Below are positions 45,776-54,753 of a stretch of 64,000 nucleotides of DNA, piece after piece. The position numbers and the translations under genes are program-made. Numbering within the stretch: position 1 is the stretch's first letter; each line of letters starts with the position of its first letter. The notes beneath the pieces were generated by a model. It did no database searches, was not told the origin of the DNA, and saw only the letters and a program-made list of their open reading frames with translations. The DNA comes from Tractidigestivibacter montrealensis. Its GTDB lineage: Bacteria; Actinomycetota; Coriobacteriia; Coriobacteriales; Atopobiaceae. The DNA lies in the NCBI RefSeq assembly GCF_024741235.1, contig NZ_JANSKA010000001.1, forward strand, positions 1 to 64,000. Direction: 5' to 3'.

Positions 45776-46873
45776 ATGGAGTACTCCGACGGCAGATCCC
45801 AGAGGTCCCAGCGAAGCGCTGACAGCCTCCACAGCTCTCGCCCACGCGACGGAGAGCCCCTGTCACGACAGGGAAGCGGCTCCCGACGCGCCCATCACGG
45901 CAGGTCCGGCCGCCCTCGCCAGCAGAGGTCGCTGGTTTCTGGACCGCGCGGAAGGGGCAAGCAGCGCGGCTACGAGCTTCGCAACCGCAGCATCGGCTTT
46001 GCAAGCGCAGGACGCGGCAAGCGTTCAGGCGGCCCTGACGCTCGCATGGTTGCAGCGCTGGTCCTAGGCATCGTTGCCGTGGTGCTTCTCGTCTTTGCCA
46101 TCTCGAGCTGTGTGTCGAACAACGCCGCCCAGGAGAAGCAGGAAGAGGAGAAGCCCCGCGTTGCCACGGGCATCTCGGACGGCCTCTCGCAGGAGCTTAC
46201 CGCGCGGCTTGACCAGGACGACCAGATGGCCCAGATTGCGAGCAACGCGGACCAGTACCCCGATGAGCGCCTGGTTGAGCTGGCACTCAGCGAGCCTGAT
46301 GCCGTCTCGCTTGTCGCCGGCTACCTTGAGTCTGACAAAACGGCGCAGGCCTACGGCGAGGAGGCCTCGGTTGGCAGCTACCCGCAGCTCTTCGACTGGG
46401 ACTCCCGTTGGGGGACGGTGGACTACGCCGGCAGCGCGCTTGCGGTTACGGGCTCAGGCCCCACGGTGATGGCCATGGCGACGATCGGCCTCACCGGCTC
46501 GACCGACAACACGCCCGCGACCATCGCGGAGCTGGCCGAGAAAGACGGCCTTGCCACCGGCGACACCAGCCTGAGCGGAGACTTCTTCACCACCGAGGCA
46601 AACGCTCTGGGCGTGGTCTACCACACCTACGACACCTCGGCTGACAACATCTCGGCGGTGGTAACGTCCGGAACCGTGGTTGCCATGGAGGTCAAGGCCG
46701 ACAGCCTCACCCCCTATGACCACTGGATCCTGGTGGTCGAGAAGGGCTCCGACGGCACCTTCACCGTTCATGACCCCACTTCAAGCGACGTCACCTCCAG
46801 AACCTGGGACGCAGAGACGCTCGCCAGCGCGTCCACGGGAACGTTCTACGCGCTCACAAAGATGGCGTCGTAG
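45776..46873 (+). CDS. membrane-anchored C39-fold protein lacking catalytic Cys
   Basis: 365 residues from ATG 45776 (ribosome site AAGGAGGGGG). An Arg/Ser-rich cytoplasmic N-terminus (about 1-90) precedes one membrane segment (MVAALVLGIVAVVLLVFAIS) and a C-terminal C39-like peptidase domain (YPQLFDWDSRWGTVDYAGS...). In relatives the catalytic Cys lies in GCGPT; here the motif is GSGPT with Ser at residue 227 (TCA at 46454-46456). His (PYDHWILVVE) and Asp (VHDP) are kept. It is therefore either a pseudoenzyme binding peptides or cell wall, or an unusual Ser variant. The N-terminal basic tail is unusual. Confidence 0.85.
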   Translation: MEYSDGRSQRSQRSADSLHSSRPRDGEPLSRQGSGSRRAHHGRSGRPRQQRSLVSGPRGRGKQRGYELRNRSIGFASAGRGKRSGGPDARMVAALVLGIVAVVLLVFAISSCVSNNAAQEKQEEEKPRVATGISDGLSQELTARLDQDDQMAQIASNADQYPDERLVELALSEPDAVSLVAGYLESDKTAQAYGEEASVGSYPQLFDWDSRWGTVDYAGSALAVTGSGPTVMAMATIGLTGSTDNTPATIAELAEKDGLATGDTSLSGDFFTTEANALGVVYHTYDTSADNISAVVTSGTVVAMEVKADSLTPYDHWILVVEKGSDGTFTVHDPTSSDVTSRTWDAETLASASTGTFYALTKMAS

Positions 46874-46932
46874 CTGGGGCAACTTGGGCTGCGGCCGGAG
46901 CTGCGGGCGCTGCGGCGCGGGGCGCTCATGCG

Positions 46933-47853
46933 CTACTCGTGCTCCTCGAGGAAGCGCTCAACCACGGCGTTGTAGCGCTCGGGCTGCTCGCCATGCACCC
47001 AGTGCGTGCCGTCGGGAAAGAGCTCCCAGCGTGCGCCGGGGATGCCGTCTGCCACCTGCTTGGCCACGAGCGGCGTGCACTCGTCCGCCGCGCCCGAGGT
47101 CACGAGCGTGGGGACGTCAATCGTGGGCAGCTGGTCCACCACGCTCCAGTGCGAGAGCGCGCCCGTGACCACAAACTCGCTCATGCCCTGCATGAAGTGG
47201 TAGCACTCGTCGCCCACCTGGTCCGGCTCGGGACTGTGGAGGTTAGCGGGCCTCTCGTCCTCCGGAACCTTGGAGACGTGGCGACGGTAATACTCGGCCG
47301 TTGCCGCACGTACCTCGGGACGGCTGTAGTCACCGTCGACGTCTGCCTGTGCGAGGGCCTCGTCCATCTCGCGCGGCAGGTAGTGGCGAAGGCGTATGGC
47401 CTCGTGGAGCCACAAGTCCATGCTCGCGGGCGAGCTGGCCACCACCATTGAGGCAAGACCCTCGTGGCCGTGCTCGTGCCAGGGCTCACCGATGGCGTAC
47501 ATCATGCCCAGCATGCCGCCCCAGCTCTGGCCCAGGATATGCAGGCGGTCCCAGCCAAAGGTCGCGGCAAGATAGGCGCGTACGCAGGCCAGCTCGTCGA
47601 GGAAGAGCGAGCAGCCCCAGCGTTCCGGCATGGGCGGCGTCTTGGAGCGGCCGCACGAAATCTGGTCGTAGTAGACGACGGCGCGACCGTACTTCTCGGC
47701 GATGCCGTCAAGGGACTGCAGGTAGTAGTGGGCGGCACCAGGCCCTCCGTGCAGGACGAGCAGGGGCAGCCTCCCCGGCTGGCACTCCCCCGCCACCCGG
47801 TAGTAGGTCTGGTAGCCCGCAAAGGGGATGTAGCCCTCGCACTCCCTGAGCAT
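46933..47853 (-). CDS. proline iminopeptidase / alpha-beta hydrolase (S33)
   Basis: 306 residues with the S33 signature: LLVLHGGPGAAHYYL (oxyanion HGGPG), YYDQISCGRS, LGQSWGGMLGM (nucleophile Ser), SGAADECTP near the Asp and DGTHWVHGEQP with the catalytic His. Members release N-terminal proline or act on amino-acid amides in the cytoplasm. ATG 47853 is the start. It follows uppP on the same strand with a 78-bp gap containing a GCCGGCG dyad. Confidence 0.9.
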   Translation of the reverse strand: MLRECEGYIPFAGYQTYYRVAGECQPGRLPLLVLHGGPGAAHYYLQSLDGIAEKYGRAVVYYDQISCGRSKTPPMPERWGCSLFLDELACVRAYLAATFGWDRLHILGQSWGGMLGMMYAIGEPWHEHGHEGLASMVVASSPASMDLWLHEAIRLRHYLPREMDEALAQADVDGDYSRPEVRAATAEYYRRHVSKVPEDERPANLHSPEPDQVGDECYHFMQGMSEFVVTGALSHWSVVDQLPTIDVPTLVTSGAADECTPLVAKQVADGIPGARWELFPDGTHWVHGEQPERYNAVVERFLEEHE

Positions 47854-47931
47854 GACGCTCGCTCCTCTCGGACGCTCGTTTTTCTCGCCTGCCGGCGGTT
47901 GAAGCGCCGGCTTTGGCGCCTGTGCCAGCCT

Positions 47932-48915
47932 CTAGGCCACCGCCAGCGCAAAGTACGCGATAACGGCAACGCCCAGCACGATGCGGTACCAGCCGAAGGG
48001 CTTGAAGTCGTGCTTCTTCACGAAGCCCATGAGGAAGCGAATGGCCGCAAGCGAGACCACAAAGGCCACGATGCAACCCGTGATGAGGATTGCCGCCTCG
48101 GGGCCGGAGAAGGCGTTGCCCTTGAGGAAGTACTTCACCAGGCGCAGGCCCGAGGCGCCCACCATGACGGGAATTGCCAGGTAGAACGTGAACTGCGCGA
48201 CCACGGTGCGCGAGCAGCCCAGGATGAGGCCGCCGATGATGGTGGAGCCGGAGCGCGAGGTGCCGGGGACGATGGAGAGCACCTGGAAGAGGCCAATGCC
48301 CAGGGCCGTCTTCCAGTCGAGGTCGTCGATGTCCTGGATGCGGGCGTCCGCGTCTGCCACCTGCGAGACCGTGAGCTCCTGCTGCGGCTGGGACGCGCCG
48401 TTGTCGGAACCGGAGAAGTGGCGCGGGCGGTACGCACCGGTCGCGCTTGTCGCAACGGTGGAGTCTGCGGCGGGCTCGGCCATCAAGCGCTGTGCGCGGC
48501 TCTCGCGGACGGTCTCAATCACGATGAAGGCAATGCCGTAGAAGATGAGTGCGGCGGCGATCACGAAGGGGCTGCCAAGGTGGTCCTCGATCCAGTCGTC
48601 AAGAGGAAGGCCAACCACGGCCGCAGGGACGCAGGCGACGATGGTCTTTGCCCAGAGCGTCCAGGTGGAGCGTCGCTCGCCGGCAGACTTGGTGCGCGAG
48701 AAGGGATTGAGCTCGTGGAAGAAGGCGACGAGGACGGCGATGATGGCGCCGAGCTGGATCACCACGAGGAACATGTCCCAGAAGTCCTTCGAGACGCTGA
48801 GCGGCATGAACTGCTCGAGAAGGAGCATGTGCCCCGTGGACGAGACGGGCAGCCACTCGGTAATGCCCTCGACCACGCCATAGACCGCTGCCTTGAGTAG
48901 CTCGAGAAGATCCAC
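47932..48915 (-). CDS. uppP: undecaprenyl-diphosphate phosphatase with inserted loop
   Basis: 327 residues, longer than the usual 260-290. The family motifs are present: VEGITEWLPVSSTGHMLL (P-loop-like, catalytic Glu/Ser), and VPGTSRSGSTIIGGLILG. The extra length is a hydrophilic insertion of about 55 residues (about 138-195, RLMAEPAADSTVATS... to ...ADADARIQDIDD) between membrane segments, rich in Ala, Ser and acidic residues. It recycles undecaprenyl-PP for peptidoglycan and polysaccharide synthesis and gives bacitracin tolerance. The start at 48915 (MDLLELLKAAVYG) is well supported. Confidence 0.93.
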   Translation of the reverse strand: MDLLELLKAAVYGVVEGITEWLPVSSTGHMLLLEQFMPLSVSKDFWDMFLVVIQLGAIIAVLVAFFHELNPFSRTKSAGERRSTWTLWAKTIVACVPAAVVGLPLDDWIEDHLGSPFVIAAALIFYGIAFIVIETVRESRAQRLMAEPAADSTVATSATGAYRPRHFSGSDNGASQPQQELTVSQVADADARIQDIDDLDWKTALGIGLFQVLSIVPGTSRSGSTIIGGLILGCSRTVVAQFTFYLAIPVMVGASGLRLVKYFLKGNAFSGPEAAILITGCIVAFVVSLAAIRFLMGFVKKHDFKPFGWYRIVLGVAVIAYFALAVA

Positions 48916-49042
48916 AGTTCCCCCTCCTTGCGCCGCCAGGCGGCGACTGCGCGCTTGCTTGCGTTTGTTGCGTTTAGGTCAATGATGAAGGGGGCACACG
49001 GGGCGTGACGCGCAGGCGTCGCGCTTTCAGCGAAAAACTACG

Positions 49043-49071
49043 TGAGACAAAGGGACAGTCCCTTTGTCTCA
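49043..49071. repeat. 29-bp perfect palindrome with terminator-like form
   Basis: TGAGACAAAGGGAC, one central base, then its exact complement (49043-49056 and 49058-49071). Its right end overlaps the stop codon of the small minus-strand frame at 49069. It has the look of a dispersed repeat palindrome and may also terminate transcription. Confidence 0.85.
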
Positions 49072-49320
49072 TTCTGCGGCGGGCAGCTCGTCTGGGCCTT
49101 GGAGCTCAGGCTCGGCGCCCGGGGCTGCGACCGTGTCCTGCTCGTCTTCGCGCACGCCGGCCTTGAGCAGCGTCGGGACGCCCCAGGCAAGGAATCCCGC
49201 GAGCAGCACGATTGCCGCAGCAATGAGAAGCGTTACGAGAATGGAGTGCCTGGGCTGCTCGTCGGGCTTGTCGTCTCTGGTGTCCGTGTGTGCCCCTTCC
49301 TTCTCGCCGGCATTGCCAAC
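49069..49320 (-). CDS. possible small membrane protein, start unclear
   Basis: An open frame of 83 codons reads ...DKPDEQPRHSILVTLLIAAAIVLLAGFLAWGVPTLLKAG and ends PDELPAAE. The single clean membrane segment, flanked by an acidic N-side and a basic-then-acidic C-side, looks like a genuine small protein. However, a TAG immediately precedes the frame (49321-49323) and no ATG, GTG or TTG occurs before the membrane segment. It may start in another frame (ATG at about 49327) followed by a shift, or carry a sequence error. No function assigned. Confidence 0.45.
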   Translation of the reverse strand, partial: VGNAGEKEGAHTDTRDDKPDEQPRHSILVTLLIAAAIVLLAGFLAWGVPTLLKAGVREDEQDTVAAPGAEPELQGPDELPAAE

Positions 49321-49470
49321 CTAGCCATTCTACCCCGACTCCCTGGAGATTCGTATGCGGGTTGATTCACTCGGGCAGCGAGCGCAGCGAGGGCGGAACG
49401 CGCGCTTGCAGGTTGGTCCCAGAGTCCGCGCGGTTCGGACTCGCGGTGTTCCGGAGATGACGCGCCTTCT

Positions 49471-49493
49471 CGCCGTTTAGGCCGGCCTAGACG
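49471..49493. repeat. palindromic flank repeat, left copy
   Basis: CGCCGTTTAGGCCGGCCTAG plus ACG, with the 12-bp palindrome TAGGCCGGCCTA. A diverged copy lies at 51164-51186 (19 of 23 positions identical). The two flank the IS110 element. Confidence 0.7.
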
Positions 49494-49627
49494 ATATGCC
49501 CCGCATCCATGTGGCAGACATGAACGAAGGGCCCCCATCCTGTCTCCTCGCGGGCTCGGCTCGTGTACGCTGGTTGCACCATACAAACCGCGGCGAGCCT
49601 ACCGCACACAGGGAAAGCGGCCCTCTG

Positions 49628-50790
49628 ATGGGACAGTATACCCTCGACTCGCGCCACGCGGGCGTCGTCGCCCTCGACCAGCACGCGCGCTCGGTGGCGC
49701 TCTGCGGCATCCGCCTCGACACCGCCGAGGTCCGCTCGACGAGGCTCGTCGGGTGCCCCTCGGCAAGTGACATCTCCGGGTGGGCGCTCGCCTGGGTCGG
49801 GGCGCCCGTCCGCTTCGTCTACGAGTCCGGCCCCTGCGGCTTCCAGCTGGCGCGCGACCTCAGGGGCGCCGGCCTCGACTGCGACGTGATCGCCGTGTCG
49901 AGCATCCCGAGGAGCGCCTCCGACAGGGCCTTCAAGGACGACCGCCGCGACGCCAGGGCGCTGCTCGAGGCGGTCGTCGCCCCATCGAGCAGGTGCAGGG
50001 CCGTCTACGTCCCCTCGGAGGAGGCCGAGGCCGCCCGCGACATGGTCCGCGCCCACCAGGACGCCTCCGCGGCCACCAGGCGCCTCAAGCAGCAGCTCTC
50101 GGCGATGCTCCTGAGGCACGGGCACGTCTGGGACGAGCGCACGGCCTCGGGGCCCTCAGGAAGACCTGGACGAGAGACTACGTCGCCTGGGTCGGGTCCA
50201 TCGAGCTCCCCGAGCGCGACGAGAGGGAGGCGCTCGGGTTCTACCTTGCATCGACCCTGGACTGGATCGGGAGGACGGGGGAGCTCAGGCGCCGGTGCCT
50301 CGAGATCGCCGGCCGCGACAGGTTCCGGCCCTACGTTGACGCGCTCTGCCGCCTCAAGGGCGTCGACGAGATGTGCGCGCTCGCCTTCGTGGCCACCGTC
50401 GACGACTTCTCGCGCTTCCGGAACGGCAGGAGCGTCAGGTCCTACTTCGGCCTCGTCCCCTCGCGCCACGACTCGGGGGAGCGCACGGGCAGGAGCGGCG
50501 GCATCACGAAGGCGGGCGACGCCACCGTACGCAGGGCGGTCGTCGAGGGCCTCTCGTCGCTCGCCAACCACCGGGACGCCAGGAAGGCGGTGCCCGGGGA
50601 GGGCCACGGGGCCTCCGCCGCCGTGGAGGCGGAGGCGGTGAGGTGCAACGAGCGCAACCAGAGGCGCTTCGGCGACCTCGTCGCGCGCGGGAAGGGCGCC
50701 AACGTCGCCAAGGTTGCGGTGGCCTCGGAGGTCGTCTCCGAGATGTGGGCCCTGGGGCGCATGGTCGACCGCGAGCTGGGACGCGCGTAG
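49628..50790 (+). pseudogene. IS110-family transposase, one-base frameshift
   Basis: Two overlapping frames together give a complete IS110 transposase of about 387 residues. Part 1 (ATG 49628) has the RuvC-like DEDD elements: VVALDQHARSVAL, FVYESGPCGFQLA, FKDDRRDARALLEA. Part 2 has the C-terminal domain: LKGVDEMCALAFVATVDDFSRF, YFGLVPSRHDSGERTGRSGGITKAGD. The frame breaks at about 50150-50160, where a GGGG run needs one more G to read SGALRKTWTRDY. IS110 elements are not known to need frameshifting, so it is a decayed copy or a sequence error. IS110 members encode a bridge RNA in their non-coding ends; the candidate places here are 49494-49627 and 50791-50940. Confidence 0.9.
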
Positions 50791-51387
50791 GGCCCGCGGA
50801 CGTATGACCATCCGCAGGCACCCATGCCGGTCCGGAGGCGTCGGGGAGGCTCGCGAGGACGATTTGCACACCGCCTTGCGCAGCGCGTGCGTGACTAGAC
50901 TCAAAGAAGGAGAGCGACCACCCCCACTGCCGAATCACGCGAAGTGTGGGCCGGCCCCGCCGGTGTCCACGAATCTGAAAGTGCCGCGACGCCCGCGTCC
51001 GCCGGCTACTTCAGCGGAGACCTCTCCGATTGGCATGGCGCCTGCCGATGCAGCCCGGCCCAGGGTCGACGGATCCGGGGCTGGGCGAGCCTTGCCCTTG
51101 ACAGGGGTGCGGGGCATATGAAACGTTCAGAATCCGCGGAATCCCAGCCATCCCGCCGAATCACGCCGTTTAGGCTGGTCTAAACGTCCGGGATCCGCGG
51201 CGCGAATCGCCGGAAGGCCCCGGATGACGCAAAACGTGTCAGAGACGCGTCTCCAGCGACGAAAAGTCGCCGGAAGAGGCCGTATGACGCAGCTAAAGCG
51301 TGCCAAACAAGCCCCTCCGGCGACCGAGACCACCCGGACCCCAGAAGGAGGTTGCCGGACGCTGCAGAATACGGTGCGCTTCTCTGA
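50791..51387. other. IS ends and scrambled non-coding DNA
   Basis: No intact gene. It contains the 3' non-coding end of the IS110 copy, the right copy of the flank palindrome (51164-51186) immediately followed by an IS3-type end (acgtccgggatcc), and two related direct repeats of about 35 bp (about 51207-51240 and 51269-51306; CGCCGGAAG..CC.GATGACGCA). It is the junction that removed the 5' part of murB. Confidence 0.55.
51164..51186. repeat. palindromic flank repeat, right copy
   Basis: CGCCGTTTAGGCTGGTCTAA plus ACG; partner of 49471-49493. It contains the dyad GTTTAG-GCTGGT-CTAAAC. Confidence 0.65.
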
Positions 51388-52011
51388 GACGTGGCCGTGG
51401 CGGCCGCCGCGGCCGAGCTCACGGGCATGGAGCCGCTCTCGGGCATCCCGGGGTCGGTCGGCGGCGCGTGCTACATGAACGCCGGCACCTACGGCTCCTC
51501 GATGGCCGACGTCCTCAAGTCCGTGCGTGTCTACAAGCCCTCCCGCCCAGTCGAGGACGGCGGCATCTGCGGCAGTGGCGCGATCATCGATTTCGATGTG
51601 GACGAGCTCAACCTCGGCTATCGCAAGAGCCGCATCGCGGACGACGGGTTTATCGTGCTCTCCGCCACCTTCCGCCTGGCACCGGGCAACGCGGCCATGA
51701 TCCGCGCCGACATGGACGGCTACCGTGAGCGCCGCGAGGAGAAGCAGCCGCTCGAGATGCCGAGCGCCGGCTCCACGTTCAAACGCCCCGAGGGCCACTT
51801 CGTCGGCAAGCTCATCATGGACGCGGGGCTCCGCGGCTATGCGTGCGGCGGCGCGCAGGTGAGCGAGAAGCACTGCGGCTTCGTCGTCAACGCCGACCAC
51901 GCCACCGCCGCCGACGACGACGAGCTCATCCGCCACATCCAAGCCGAGGTAAAGCAACAGTTCGATGTGGACCTCGAGCCCGAAGTCCACCGCGTGAGAG
52001 AATTTATGTAA
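51388..52011 (+). pseudogene. murB: murB, 5'-truncated
   Basis: Starts abruptly just after a TGA (51385-51387) with DVAVAAAAAELTGMEPLSGIPG and continues through SVGGACYMNAGTYGSS, MPSAGSTFKRPEGHFVGKLI (active-site Ser region) and SEKHCGFVVNADHA to the end. This is the second and third domain of UDP-N-acetylenolpyruvoylglucosamine reductase; the N-terminal FAD-binding domain of about 100 residues is missing. No ribosome site precedes the frame. Unless a full copy exists elsewhere, a cell could not live without it, so a second murB or a rearrangement or assembly join is implied. The last 22 codons recur in diverged form at 60758-60826. Confidence 0.85.
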
Positions 52012-52014
52012 TCA

Positions 52015-52052
52015 AAAAACGCTCGGCGAGCGCGAAGCCTGCCGAGCATTTT
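52015..52052. terminator. bidirectional terminator murB / esterase
   Basis: GCTCGGC (52021-52027) pairs with GCCGAGC (52041-52047), with AAAAAA on the left and ATTTT on the right. It lies between the plus-strand murB end and the minus-strand esterase end. Confidence 0.8.
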
Positions 52053-52060
52053 GCCCGTGG

Positions 52061-53194
52061 TTACTGGTTTTGCGCACACGCAGCCAAATCCGCGGCAATC
52101 GTGCAGCACAGCTCCAGAGACTGAGGATAGTCCTGAAACTTGTCAAGAAACCCGTGATCGATACCCTTGTATTCGATCAACTCGACGGGAACCCCCAGAC
52201 GCGCGAACCGGCGCGCCATATACTCGTCGACGATCCGCAGATAATCGTAGTCGGCGACCGCGACAACAACGGTCGGAAACTCAGCGAGCACGCTATCGTC
52301 GGCGCAAGCCGCCGAGGCCAACGGGTCGGAAACGTCCGCACCCTGAAAGTACAAATCGACCGGCGTGCCCAAGCGATGCTCGCGACAACGCTTGATGTTC
52401 AGGATACGCGGGACGACCAGCTCGCGCTCGTCCTCACACATATCGTAGAGGTCAAGCGACCAGGGGTAATCGTCTTGTTCCTGCGCCGCGCGCCAGTCGA
52501 ACGAGGGATACACCTCGAACACGTGATGCACCAGTCGTGCCGAGCGGTCGCCGGCAGCGTTCTCAATGTCCAACATGACGCAGGCGTTGGCAAGCGATCC
52601 ACCGGCTGAATCACCAGAAAGCACGATACGCTCCGGATCTATCTCGAGCTCCTCAGCGTGTTCGCGCACCCACAGCAGGGTTCCCCACGCATCGCGGACC
52701 GGACCGGGAAAGGGGCACTCGGGCGCCAGGCGATACTCGGGGTACACAACCGTGCAGCCTGAGCGCTCGGCGATAGCGCGCATCTGAGGTTCCTGCCAGG
52801 CAAACCCGCCCATCGTAAATCCGCCACCATGAAAATGGATCAGAACCGGACGACCCGCAGCAAAGCTCTTGGGGCGGACAACGAACACATCGATGCGATG
52901 GTCGCCATCGATCTCGACCAGCCGCTCCTCGACCGTCGATGCGTCACCGTAGAGCCCGGCATCGAACACCGGCGGCTTGCGCGTGCAACGCAGACTGAAC
53001 GCACCGCCCTTTGTGCCAGCGGCCTTCTTGGCCGCAAGCCGCGACTCGATGCGCTTCTTCACACGCGGATCGAGCGCATGCTCACGTAAGGCATCCGGAA
53101 CAGGCTTCACGGTGATGGTAACACCGTCCTCGACAGACGAATACGAAGCAGCCTCGATTGTATCTGCCAGCTCATTCAACTCGTGAAGCATCAT
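52061..53194 (-). CDS. HSL-family acetyl esterase/lipase-like hydrolase
   Basis: 377 residues. The alpha/beta-hydrolase core shows [11 protein letters not shown] (HGGG oxyanion), [13 protein letters not shown] (nucleophile Ser) and [12 protein letters not shown] (catalytic His). The HGGG + GDSAGG pair marks the hormone-sensitive-lipase group. The start ATG at 53194 overlaps the stop of the dehydratase beta gene (ATGA), so it is the last gene of the PTS/dehydratase operon. Presumably it removes an ester group from the substrate or a pathway intermediate; the substrate is unknown. Confidence 0.85.
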   Translation of the reverse strand: MMLHELNELADTIEAASYSSVEDGVTITVKPVPDALREHALDPRVKKRIESRLAAKKAAGTKGGAFSLRCTRKPPVFDAGLYGDASTVEERLVEIDGDHRIDVFVVRPKSFAAGRPVLIHFHGGGFTMGGFAWQEPQMRAIAERSGCTVVYPEYRLAPECPFPGPVRDAWGTLLWVREHAEELEIDPERIVLSGDSAGGSLANACVMLDIENAAGDRSARLVHHVFEVYPSFDWRAAQEQDDYPWSLDLYDMCEDERELVVPRILNIKRCREHRLGTPVDLYFQGADVSDPLASAACADDSVLAEFPTVVVAVADYDYLRIVDEYMARRFARLGVPVELIEYKGIDHGFLDKFQDYPQSLELCCTIAADLAACAQNQ

Positions 53195-53832
53195 TTGATA
53201 AAGCTCACCTGCTCGTCGATTACCTGCAGGGCCTCGTCCTTACGCTCGTTGAAAAGCACCTTGTTACGCTCGAAGACATTATCGCCCTGAGCATCGATGG
53301 AGACGATCAGGGGACCGAAGCCGTGGACTTTGCAGCACCAGAGCGTCTCAGGCATGCCGAGCTCTTCCCAATGGTGCTCGGCGATGTACTCCACCTCCGT
53401 GGCGGCGACCACGGCACACCCGGCTGGGAACACGCAGTGGATGGCGCCGAACTCCCGACAGGCACGCTCGGTGTTGGGACCCATGCCGCCCTTGCCCACG
53501 AGCACGCGAACGCCCGTCTGCTTCACGAACTCATACTCGAACTTCTCCATGCGCATGGAGGTGGTCGGTCCGACCGAAACCATCTCGTAGTCGGGCTCAC
53601 CAGGTGCCGCGTCCTCGATGGGGCGCACGATGGGGCCCGCATGGAAGATGGCCTTGTCGCGGATGTCATAGGGCAGATCGCGACCATATTCCACGAGGCG
53701 GCGGTGGGCCACGTCGCGACACGTCATCAAATCGCCATCGAGATAGATGACGTCTCCGACCTTGATATCGGCTAGATCCTCCGCGCTCACCGGCGTCACC
53801 AGGACCTTCTTGCCGTCACGGATCTCTACCAT
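53191..53832 (-). CDS. L-tartrate/fumarate dehydratase beta subunit
   Basis: 213 residues matching class I fumarase C-terminal domain / Ttd[66 protein letters not shown]. The beta subunit supplies substrate-binding residues to the [4Fe-4S] alpha subunit. It starts one base inside the alpha stop (TAATG) and overlaps the esterase by 4 bp, so all three are tightly coupled. Confidence 0.88.
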   Translation of the reverse strand: MVEIRDGKKVLVTPVSAEDLADIKVGDVIYLDGDLMTCRDVAHRRLVEYGRDLPYDIRDKAIFHAGPIVRPIEDAAPGEPDYEMVSVGPTTSMRMEKFEYEFVKQTGVRVLVGKGGMGPNTERACREFGAIHCVFPAGCAVVAATEVEYIAEHHWEELGMPETLWCCKVHGFGPLIVSIDAQGDNVFERNKVLFNERKDEALQVIDEQVSFIK

Positions 53833-54731
53833 TACAGCTCTACCCCCGAATGGGTCGTCACGGTCGCATTGAGGTCGGCATCGAAGATTACATGGCCGCG
53901 ACGATGGTTCCAGCAGCCCACGTTGACCGCCACGCCGATGGCGGACGGATGCCTTGCGGTGTTCTCGATGTTCACACCCATGACCGAAAGGGCGCCGCCC
54001 AGACCCTGCGGCCCCAGACCGATCTTGTTGATGCCATCCTCGAGCAGCTGCTCCATCTTGGCGGCACGCTCGTTATCGTTATGCGAACCGATGGGTCGCA
54101 TCAGTGCCTTTTTGGACAGCAGCGCGGCGGTCTCCACGCTCGTGGCCACACCCACGCCCACCAGCAGCGGAGGGCAGGCGTTGAGGCCGTAGCTCGTCAT
54201 GCGATCCAGCACGAACTTGGCGACGCCCTCATAGCCGTCGCCGGGCATGAGCACCATGGCGTGCCCGGGCAGCGTGCAGCCGCCACCGGCCATGTAGACG
54301 TAGATCTCGCAGCCGTCCCAGTCGGACACGATATCCCAGAACACCGTCGGCGTTCCCTTGCCCACGTTGCGCTTGGTATTGACCTCGTCGAAGGTCTCCA
54401 CCGAGTTATGGCGTAACGGCGTGGCAAAGGTCGCCTGGACCGTGGCTTCCTTGAGCAGCGCCTCGAGGTCCCCCATGAGCGGGAACCCGGTGCCGCATTT
54501 CACCCAATACTGCAGCACACCGGTGTCCTGACAGCTCGGACGGTCAAGCTTCTCCGCAAGCTGCATGTTGCGGTGCATCGTCTCGTAGATGGATTTCGCG
54601 AGCGGGTCGGTCTCGGCAGCAGCCATCTGCGTGATCTTTTCCTGCACGTCATCGGGCAGGACCTTTGCGACATGGCCCACGAACGAGGCCATCTTATCCG
54701 TCATCAGACGGACTTGATCCTCATGGCTCAT
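53832..54731 (-). CDS. L-tartrate/fumarate dehydratase alpha subunit
   Basis: 299 residues, full length for TtdA-type proteins. Cluster ligands sit in [22 protein letters not shown] and [46 protein letters not shown] and LRPIGS-like PIGSHNDN are typical. It dehydrates L-tartrate to oxaloacetate or fumarate/malate interconversion. By overall likeness to TtdA (GYEG loop, VEIFDEVNT) I favour tartrate dehydratase, but the paralogues are hard to tell apart. It lies 22 bp downstream of the PTS IID gene. Confidence 0.85.
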   Translation of the reverse strand: MSHEDQVRLMTDKMASFVGHVAKVLPDDVQEKITQMAAAETDPLAKSIYETMHRNMQLAEKLDRPSCQDTGVLQYWVKCGTGFPLMGDLEALLKEATVQATFATPLRHNSVETFDEVNTKRNVGKGTPTVFWDIVSDWDGCEIYVYMAGGGCTLPGHAMVLMPGDGYEGVAKFVLDRMTSYGLNACPPLLVGVGVATSVETAALLSKKALMRPIGSHNDNERAAKMEQLLEDGINKIGLGPQGLGGALSVMGVNIENTARHPSAIGVAVNVGCWNHRRGHVIFDADLNATVTTHSGVEL

Positions 54732-54753
54732 CTCTGTATTCCCTCCTTACCGG

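Noticed and set aside
49496-49627. Upstream extension of the IS110 frame
   Set aside because: The family N-terminus starts at 49628; the upstream part lacks conserved residues and is likely non-coding end.
51207-51306. CRISPR-like pair of direct repeats
   Set aside because: Only two diverged copies within IS debris.
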